This document shows positions 59,719 through 64,000 of a DNA stretch of 64,000 nucleotides, one piece after another. The stretch's first letter is position 1. Each line of letters begins with the position of its first letter. The stretch comes from Miltoncostaea sp963703045. Lineage in GTDB: Bacteria; Actinomycetota; Thermoleophilia; Miltoncostaeales; Miltoncostaeaceae. The stretch is taken from NCBI GenBank assembly GCA_963703045.1, contig OY969782.1, forward strand, positions 2,790,001-2,854,000, in the 5' to 3' direction. A program made the position numbers and the translations under genes. The notes beneath the pieces are model-generated. The model worked only from the letters and a program-made list of their open reading frames with translations, was not told the origin of the DNA and searched no databases.

Positions 59719-59724
59719 TAGAGT
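59719..59724 (+). promoter_or_regulatory. -10 box of the ffh-rpsP-trmD operon
   Basis: TAGAGT, 12 bases before the ffh ATG and 6 before an in-frame TTG at 59731, in the 62-base gap after ftsY. Confidence 0.45.
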
Positions 59725-59736
59725 GAGCGGTTGCCG

Positions 59737-61056
59737 ATGTTCGATGCGCTCACCGACAAGCTGCAGGGGATCTTCGCCGGCCTGAGAGGCCGGGGGAAGC
59801 TCACCGAGTCCGACATCGACACGGCGATGCGCGCCATCCGCCTGTCGCTGCTCGAGGCCGACGTCAGCCTGCCGGTCGTCAAGCGCCTGACGACGGCGAT
59901 CGCGGCGCGCGCGAAGGGCTCCGAGGTGATGGAGTCGCTGACGCCCGACCAGCAGGTCGTGAAGATCGTCAGCGAGGAGCTGACCGCCCTCATGGGCGAG
60001 GCCAACGTGGCTCTGCCGCTGGCCTCGAAGCCTCCGACCATCGTCCTGATGGCGGGTCTCCAGGGGTCGGGCAAGACGACCTGCGCCGCCAAGCTCGCGC
60101 GCCACTTCCACGTCCAGGGCCGGGCCCCGCTGCTCGTCGCGTGCGACGTCCATCGCCCCGCCGCCGCCGAGCAGCTCGCCGTGCTGGGCGCCCAGATCGG
60201 CGTTCCCGTGCACCGCGAGGAGGGCGTCGGCGACGCCGTCGCCATCGCCCGCAACGGCATCGAGGAGGCCCGCCGGACCGGGCGCGACCTCGTCATCGTG
60301 GACACCGCCGGCCGCCTGACGATCGACGCCGCCATGATGGCCGAGCTGGTCGCCATCAAGGACGCGGTGCAGCCGACGAGCGTCGTGCTCGTCATCGACG
60401 CCATGACCGGTCAGACCGCCGTCGACGTGGCGACCGCCTTCGGCGACGCCGTCGATTTCGACGGGGTGGCCCTCACGAAGCTCGACGGCGATGCCCGCGG
60501 CGGCGCCGCCCTGTCGGTGCGCGCGGTCAGCGGCAAGCCGATCCTGTTCATCGGCACGGGCGAGAAGGTGGAGGCCCTCGAGCCGTTCCACCCCGACCGC
60601 ATGGCGTCGCGCATCCTCGGGATGGGCGACGTGATGAGCCTGATCGAGAAGGCCCAGGCGACGGTCGATGTGACCGACGCCAAGCGCCTCGAGCAGAAGA
60701 TCCGCGGTGGGTCGCTGACCCTCGAGGACTTCCTCGACCAGATGCAGCAGGTCCGCAGGATGGGGCCGATGTCCCAGGTGCTCGGGATGATCCCCGGGTT
60801 CCGCAACGCCGCGAAGTCGAAGGACCTGCAGGTCGACGACGGACAGCTCGACCGGGTGGAGGCGATCGTGCGCAGCATGACGCTGCAGGAGCGCCGCCAC
60901 CCCGAGATCATCAACGGCAGCCGCCGCCGGCGCATCGCGTCCGGCAGCGGCACCAGCGTTCAGGAGGTCAACCAACTCCTGTCGCAGTTCAAGCAGATGC
61001 GGAAGCTGATGAAGCAGATGGGCCGCGGCGGCCTGCCTGCGCTCCTCGGCCGATAA
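59737..61056 (+). CDS. ffh: signal recognition particle protein Ffh (SRP54)
   Basis: Ffh binds signal peptides and the 4.5S RNA and delivers ribosomes to FtsY. The 439-residue protein has an N domain (FDALTDKLQGIFAGLRGRGK), a G domain (MAGLQGSGKTTCAAKLARHF, CDVHRPAAAEQL, VDTAGRLTIDAAMMAEL, TKLDGDARGGAAL, TGEKVEALEPF) and a Met-rich M domain (QMQQVRRMGPMSQVLGMIPG, RIASGSGTSVQEVNQLL, FKQMRKLMKQMGRGG). ATG 59737 gives the usual start; TTG 59731 is possible if the message is leaderless. Confidence 0.96.
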   Translation: MFDALTDKLQGIFAGLRGRGKLTESDIDTAMRAIRLSLLEADVSLPVVKRLTTAIAARAKGSEVMESLTPDQQVVKIVSEELTALMGEANVALPLASKPPTIVLMAGLQGSGKTTCAAKLARHFHVQGRAPLLVACDVHRPAAAEQLAVLGAQIGVPVHREEGVGDAVAIARNGIEEARRTGRDLVIVDTAGRLTIDAAMMAELVAIKDAVQPTSVVLVIDAMTGQTAVDVATAFGDAVDFDGVALTKLDGDARGGAALSVRAVSGKPILFIGTGEKVEALEPFHPDRMASRILGMGDVMSLIEKAQATVDVTDAKRLEQKIRGGSLTLEDFLDQMQQVRRMGPMSQVLGMIPGFRNAAKSKDLQVDDGQLDRVEAIVRSMTLQERRHPEIINGSRRRRIASGSGTSVQEVNQLLSQFKQMRKLMKQMGRGGLPALLGR

Positions 61057-61076
61057 CCAGAGACGACAGGAGCACC

Positions 61077-61322
61077 GTGGTCAAGATCCGCCTCGCCCGT
61101 GTGGGCGGCAAGAAGAACGCCATCTACCGTGTGGTGGTGGCCGACGCCCGCTCGCCCCGCGACGGTCGCAACATCGACACGATCGGCCGCTACAACCCCC
61201 AGACCCACCCCTCGATCGTCGAGATCGACGTGGCCAAGGCCGACAAGTGGCTCGCCGACGGTGCCCAGCCGACCTCGGCGGTGAAGAAGCTGATCAAGAT
61301 CGCCCGGGCACAGGCGGCCTGA
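61077..61322 (+). CDS. rpsP: 30S ribosomal protein S16
   Basis: An 81-residue ribosomal protein with the family start VKIRLARVGGKKNAIYRVVV, DARSPRDGRNIDTIGRYNPQ, and WLADGAQPTSAVKKLI. GTG 61077 has AGGAG at 61068-61072, four bases away. It follows ffh by 20 bases and leads the rpsP-khpA-rimM-trmD-rplS series that is almost universal. Confidence 0.96.
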   Translation: MVKIRLARVGGKKNAIYRVVVADARSPRDGRNIDTIGRYNPQTHPSIVEIDVAKADKWLADGAQPTSAVKKLIKIARAQAA

Positions 61323-61324
61323 GC

Positions 61325-61573
61325 GTGGCCGGCACCGGTCCGCTGGCGGGCATGATCGCCGCGCTGGCGCGCGGGCTCGTCGACCACCCCGAGAGGGTGG
61401 AGGTCGTCGAGGAGGGCGGCCCCGACGGGCGCGTCCTGTCGTTGCACGTGGCCGACGAGGACCTCGGGCAGGTGATCGGCCGGGGCGGCCGGGTCGCGCG
61501 GGCGCTGCGGGCGATCCTGCGCGCGGCGGCGACCGCCCGTGGCGAGCGCGCCACGCTCGAGATCGTCGACTGA
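61325..61573 (+). CDS. khpA: KH-domain RNA-binding protein KhpA
   Basis: A small 82-residue RNA-binding protein with a single KH domain. The helix MIAALARGLVDHPERVEV, the strand RVLSLHVADEDLGQVIGRGG with the GxxG loop (GRGG) and the helix RVARALRAILRAAATARG are as in KhpA, which acts with KhpB/Jag on envelope and small-RNA control in Gram-positive bacteria. GTG 61325 begins 2 bases after the rpsP stop. Position between rpsP and rimM confirms the call. Confidence 0.92.
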   Translation: MAGTGPLAGMIAALARGLVDHPERVEVVEEGGPDGRVLSLHVADEDLGQVIGRGGRVARALRAILRAAATARGERATLEIVD

Positions 61574-61589
61574 CGGCGGGGCGCGCGCG

Positions 61590-62108
61590 ATGAGGCCGGC
61601 GACCGTCGTCATCGGCACCATCGGGCGGCCGCACGGCACCAACGGCGCGGTCCACGCGCGGCCGTCGGGGCCCACGCTCGCCACGCTCGGCCCGGGCGAC
61701 ACGGTCGAGGTGCGGCCGCGCGCGGGGGAGCCGGCGACGCTGGTCCTGAGCGGGCGCTCGGGCATGGACCGCAGCCCCATCCTGGCGTTCGCGGGCGTGT
61801 CCGACCGGGCCGGCGCCGCGCTGCTGACCGGCGCCGTGCTCGCGGTCGAGCCGGAGCGCATGCGCGAGCTCGACGATCCCGACACGTTCTTCGTGCGCGA
61901 TCTGGTGGGCTGCCAGGTGCTGCTCGGCGAGCGCCCGCTCGGCCCGGTCGCCGAGGTCATCGCGGGGCCCGCCAACGACGTGCTCGAGGTCCGCGGGCCC
62001 GACGGCCCGGTGCTGCTGCCGTTCACCGCCGACGCCGTGCGCGAGCTCGACGTGCCGGGCCGGCGCATCGTCGTGCGCCCCGACCTGCTGGGCGACGCCG
62101 CTCCGTGA
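61590..62108 (+). CDS. rimM: 16S rRNA processing protein RimM
   Basis: A 172-residue ribosome-maturation factor that binds S19 and helps mature the 30S head. The N-terminal RimM domain starts VVIGTIGRPHGTNGAVHARP; the C-terminal PRC-barrel has FFVRDLVGCQVLLGERPLG, VAEVIAGPANDVLEV and VLLPFTADAVRELD. ATG 61590 is the first start after khpA. The stop overlaps the trmD start by four bases. Confidence 0.93.
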   Translation: MRPATVVIGTIGRPHGTNGAVHARPSGPTLATLGPGDTVEVRPRAGEPATLVLSGRSGMDRSPILAFAGVSDRAGAALLTGAVLAVEPERMRELDDPDTFFVRDLVGCQVLLGERPLGPVAEVIAGPANDVLEVRGPDGPVLLPFTADAVRELDVPGRRIVVRPDLLGDAAP

Positions 62109-62782
62109 GGATCGACGTCTTCACGCTGTTCCCGGAGTGGTTCGACTGGATGCGGCGCCCGCGGCACCTGGCCAACGCCGCCCTGCACTCCGGCCTCGAG
62201 GTGCGGTGCTTCTCGCCGCGCGACACCACGCCGCTGCGCGCCGGGCAGGTCGATGACGCCCCCTACGGCGGCGGCCCGGGCATGGTGCTGCGCGTCAACG
62301 TCATGGCGGCGGCCCTCGCGGCGGTCTACGGAGGGCCGCCCGGGGCCGTGCGCGACGCCCGGCGGGTGGTGGTGCTGACCCCCCGCGGCCGGCCGTTCAC
62401 CGACGCGGTGGCGCGCGAGCTGGCGTCCGAGCCGGAGCTCGTCCTGCTCTGCGGCCGGTACGAGGGGTTCGACGAGCGCGTGCACACCGAGCTGGCGGGC
62501 GACGAGATCTGCCTCGGCCCGTTCGTGCTGGCGGGCGGAGAGGTGGCGGCGATGGCGATCATCGACGCGGTGGGCCGGCGCCTCGGAGGCGCGCTCGGCA
62601 ACGCCCAGAGCCTCGATGCCGAGTCGTTCTCCGAGGGGCTGGGCGGCGGGGTCGAGCACCCGCACTACACCCGCCCGGCGGAGTTCCTCGGCGCGACCGT
62701 GCCGCCCGTCCTGCTCTCGGGCGACCACGGGGCCATCGCCCGATGGCGGGCCGAGCGCGTGCTGCCGCCCCGCACGGGGTGA
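62105..62782 (+). CDS. trmD: tRNA (guanine-N1)-methyltransferase TrmD
   Basis: Methylates G37 of tRNAs, a SPOUT enzyme with a trefoil knot. The 225-residue protein has RIDVFTLFPEWFDW, the substrate loop DDAPYGGGPGMVLRV, the knot blocks VVVLTPRGRPFTDAVA, LLCGRYEGFDERV, ICLGPFVLAGGEVAAMAIID and, near the end, HPHYTRPAEFLG. GTG 62105 overlaps rimM. SAM comes from MetK. Confidence 0.95.
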   Translation: MRIDVFTLFPEWFDWMRRPRHLANAALHSGLEVRCFSPRDTTPLRAGQVDDAPYGGGPGMVLRVNVMAAALAAVYGGPPGAVRDARRVVVLTPRGRPFTDAVARELASEPELVLLCGRYEGFDERVHTELAGDEICLGPFVLAGGEVAAMAIIDAVGRRLGGALGNAQSLDAESFSEGLGGGVEHPHYTRPAEFLGATVPPVLLSGDHGAIARWRAERVLPPRTG

Positions 62783-62831
62783 GCGGGCGGGCCCCCGCGG
62801 GTCCCCGTTCCTGCGCGCGAGCCCGCCTTGC

Positions 62832-62837
62832 TATGCT
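62832..62837 (+). promoter_or_regulatory. -10 box of rplS
   Basis: TATGCT, 57 bases before the rplS ATG. The roughly 50-base leader carries a small CCGGG/CCCGG hairpin and GAGGAG at 62879-62884. Confidence 0.45.
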
Positions 62838-62894
62838 GCCCGTCGTTTTGCCGGGGGCCGTCCCGGGGCGATCCGATCGAGGAGTACGGGCGAG

Positions 62895-63242
62895 ATGAGC
62901 GTCATCGAGAGCCTTGAGCGCGAGCAGCTGCGCGACGACATCCCGGACTTCAAGGCCGGCGACACGGTGAAGGTCCACTTCCGCGTCATCGAGGGCACCC
63001 GCCAGCGGGTGCAGGTCTTCGAGGGCACGGTCATCAAGCGGCAGGGCTCGACGAGCCGCGAGACCTTCACGGTGCGCAAGCAGAGCTTCGGGGTCGGCGT
63101 CGAGCGGACGTTCCCGGTCCACTCGCCCAAGATCGAGAAGATCGAGCGGACGATGGAGGGCGACGTCAACCGCGCGAAGCTCTACTACCTGCGCGGCAAG
63201 ATCGGCAAGAAGGCGCGCATCCGCGAGAAGCAGCGCTCCTAG
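62895..63242 (+). CDS. rplS: 50S ribosomal protein L19
   Basis: A 115-residue ribosomal protein: DFKAGDTVKVHFRVIEGTRQ, RVQVFEGTVIKRQGSTSRET, FTVRKQSFGVGVERTFPVHS and the ending AKLYYLRGKIGKKARIREK are all typical. ATG 62895 has GAGGAG 10 bases upstream. It is separated from trmD by 112 bases with its own promoter-like box, so it can be expressed alone at high level. Confidence 0.97.
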   Translation: MSVIESLEREQLRDDIPDFKAGDTVKVHFRVIEGTRQRVQVFEGTVIKRQGSTSRETFTVRKQSFGVGVERTFPVHSPKIEKIERTMEGDVNRAKLYYLRGKIGKKARIREKQRS

Positions 63243-63252
63243 GTCTCCGGCG

Positions 63253-63912
63253 GTGGGGGCGCGGCGCCGTCCCGGCGCGCATCGTCCGTCCGCGCGCCTG
63301 TTCGCGCACGACCGCGCCTTCGGGGTGCCCCGGGTTGCGGGCACCGACGAGGCCGGCCGCGGGTGCCTCGCGGGGCCGTTGGTGGTCGCCGCGGTCTGCC
63401 TCGACCTCGAGGGCCTGACCGCGCGCGGACGCCGGGCGCTGGGCGATCTCGACGACTCGAAGCGGCTCGCGCCCGACGTGCGCGAGCGGGTGGCGGCGGC
63501 GGTGCTGCAGCACGCCGAGCAGGTCGTCGTGCTGATGGCGTCGTCGGCGACGATCGACCGCGACGGGCTGCACGTGACGAACCTGCGCCTGATGCGCGAG
63601 GCGCTCGCCCGGCTGGCCCCGTGTCCCACCGTCTGCCTGGTCGACGGCTTCCGCCTCGGCCCGGCGGCGCCCGAGCATCGCGCGGTGGTGGGCGGCGACC
63701 GGCGCAGCGCCAGCATCGCGGCCGCCTCCGTGATCGCCAAGACGACCCGCGACCGCCTCATGGCCGGACCGGTCGCCGCGGCCTACCCGCGCTTCGGCTT
63801 CGCGCACCACGTCGGCTACGCGACCCCCGGCCACCACGCCGCGCTGCGCAGCGAGGGGCTGTCGCCCCTGCACCGGCGCTCGTTCCGCTCGGGGGCGTAC
63901 CCGGCGCCCTGA
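63253..63912 (+). CDS. rnhB: ribonuclease HII
   Basis: Removes ribonucleotides from DNA-RNA hybrids. The 219-residue protein has the active-site start VAGTDEAGRGCLAGPLVVAAV with the Asp-Glu pair, DLDDSKRLAPDVRERV, ATIDRDGLHVTNLRLMREAL, LVDGFRL with the third acid, and SIAAASVIAKTTRDRLM and HVGYATPGHHAAL near the end. GTG 63253 lies 10 bases after rplS; the first 25 residues are a poorly conserved basic tail. The stop lies in a hairpin shared with the next convergent gene. Confidence 0.94.
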   Translation: MGARRRPGAHRPSARLFAHDRAFGVPRVAGTDEAGRGCLAGPLVVAAVCLDLEGLTARGRRALGDLDDSKRLAPDVRERVAAAVLQHAEQVVVLMASSATIDRDGLHVTNLRLMREALARLAPCPTVCLVDGFRLGPAAPEHRAVVGGDRRSASIAAASVIAKTTRDRLMAGPVAAAYPRFGFAHHVGYATPGHHAALRSEGLSPLHRRSFRSGAYPAP

Positions 63913-63926
63913 GCCCCGCTCAGGGC
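63906..63926. terminator. bidirectional hairpin spanning both stop codons
   Basis: GCCCTGAGC (63906-63914) and GCTCAGGGC (63918-63926) form a perfect 9-bp stem with a CCC loop. It contains the rnhB stop on the plus strand and the stop of the convergent gene on the minus strand. Confidence 0.5.
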
Positions 63927-64000
63927 CCGGAGGCCGCGCCCGGGTGGTGGCGGACGCGGGCGAGCGGTCCGCGCAGGTGCACCGTGATCAGGTCGAGCCG
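63920..64000 (-). CDS. YraN/UPF0102-family protein, C-terminal fragment
   Basis: Only the last 26 codons before a TGA at 63920 are in the window. They read RLDLITVHLRGPLARVRHHP then a short tail. A charged strand with Arg-Leu-Asp-Leu-Ile followed by a histidine-proline end is the C-terminal pattern of YraN, a small nuclease-like protein commonly encoded beside rnhB. The short length makes this tentative, but the conserved neighbour supports it. Confidence 0.5.
   Translation of the reverse strand, partial: RLDLITVHLRGPLARVRHHPGAASGP

Noticed and set aside
1..64000. CRISPR arrays, insertion sequences, tRNA or rRNA genes
   Set aside because: I looked in every gap of more than about 60 bases and saw no regularly spaced repeats, transposase fragments, cloverleaf arms or T-loop GTTCGAATC-type sequence.

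Overview
The window looks like a chromosomal core region of a very GC-rich actinobacterium (roughly 73-75% G+C by eye). Gene content and order fit the class Thermoleophilia (Solirubrobacterales-like): trpS/scpAB/rluB, a nadBAC block, an aromatic amino-acid block joined to cmk-plsC-der, and a long rnc-smc-ftsY-ffh-rpsP-khpA-rimM-trmD-rplS-rnhB series. The taxon is an inference from content and style, not from a marker search. I saw no insertion sequences, integrases, CRISPR arrays, tRNAs or rRNAs.

Layout. 1-7.8 kb: start of a P-loop regulator (minus strand), a haloacetate-dehalogenase-like hydrolase, an ECF sigma factor fused to its own zinc-finger anti-sigma segment and a membrane anchor, a VanW-type wall protein, and the ergothioneine genes egtB-egtD. 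7.8-12.7 kb: a CPBP protease-Crp/Fnr regulator pair, trpS, then scpA-scpB-rluB-aroH. 12.7-16.7 kb: nadB-nadA-nadC plus a GYD-domain gene (minus). 16.8-28.8 kb: hisC-like aminotransferase, DAHP synthase, prephenate dehydrogenase, later aroA-cmk-plsC-der, interrupted by an unusual 868-residue membrane hydrolase, a second hydrolase, a small zinc-ribbon gene and an unknown gene. 28.9-37 kb: a DUF3352-type lipoprotein, metK, priA, a GAF/HD-GYP remnant, an unknown protein and a Ser/Thr kinase. 37-44 kb: def-fmt-rsmB-rpe-ribD-ribE-ribBA-ribH, almost every junction overlapping. 44.2-48.4 kb: a secreted protein, then a HAD phosphatase/mutase coupled to a GH65 phosphorylase. 48.4-64 kb: rpmB (minus), recG-rsmD-coaD, a coiled-coil gene, yceD-rpmF-plsX-acpP-rnc-smc-ftsY, ffh-rpsP-khpA-rimM-trmD, rplS-rnhB, and the 3' end of a YraN-like gene.

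How the genes work together. Genes are packed into translationally coupled runs, with ATGA/GTGA overlaps at most junctions. The main modules are NAD synthesis (NadB-NadA-NadC), chorismate and Tyr/Phe synthesis, riboflavin synthesis, initiator-methionine processing (Fmt/Def), fatty-acid/phospholipid entry (PlsX, AcpP, PlsC), chromosome organisation (Smc, ScpA, ScpB), SRP targeting (Ffh, FtsY), ribosome and tRNA maturation, and glycoside phosphorolysis (GH65 plus HAD).

Two general patterns stand out. First, many starts lie 6-12 bases behind a TANNNT -10 box, with no room for a Shine-Dalgarno site, which implies leaderless transcription. Second, six genes (egtB, nadB, the DUF3352 gene, rsmB, the HAD gene, smc) are each broken by what reads as a single inserted base (two in the HAD gene). 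In four of these places the wrong frame stays open into the next gene, giving false fusion reading frames. I treat these as probable sequence errors in intact genes.

The strongest leads for new biology are the membrane-embedded alpha/beta hydrolase, the two Crp-type operators between vanW and egtB (with a Crp-family gene 3 kb away), the sigma/anti-sigma/membrane fusion, and altered active-site residues in Der, RNase III and the protein kinase.
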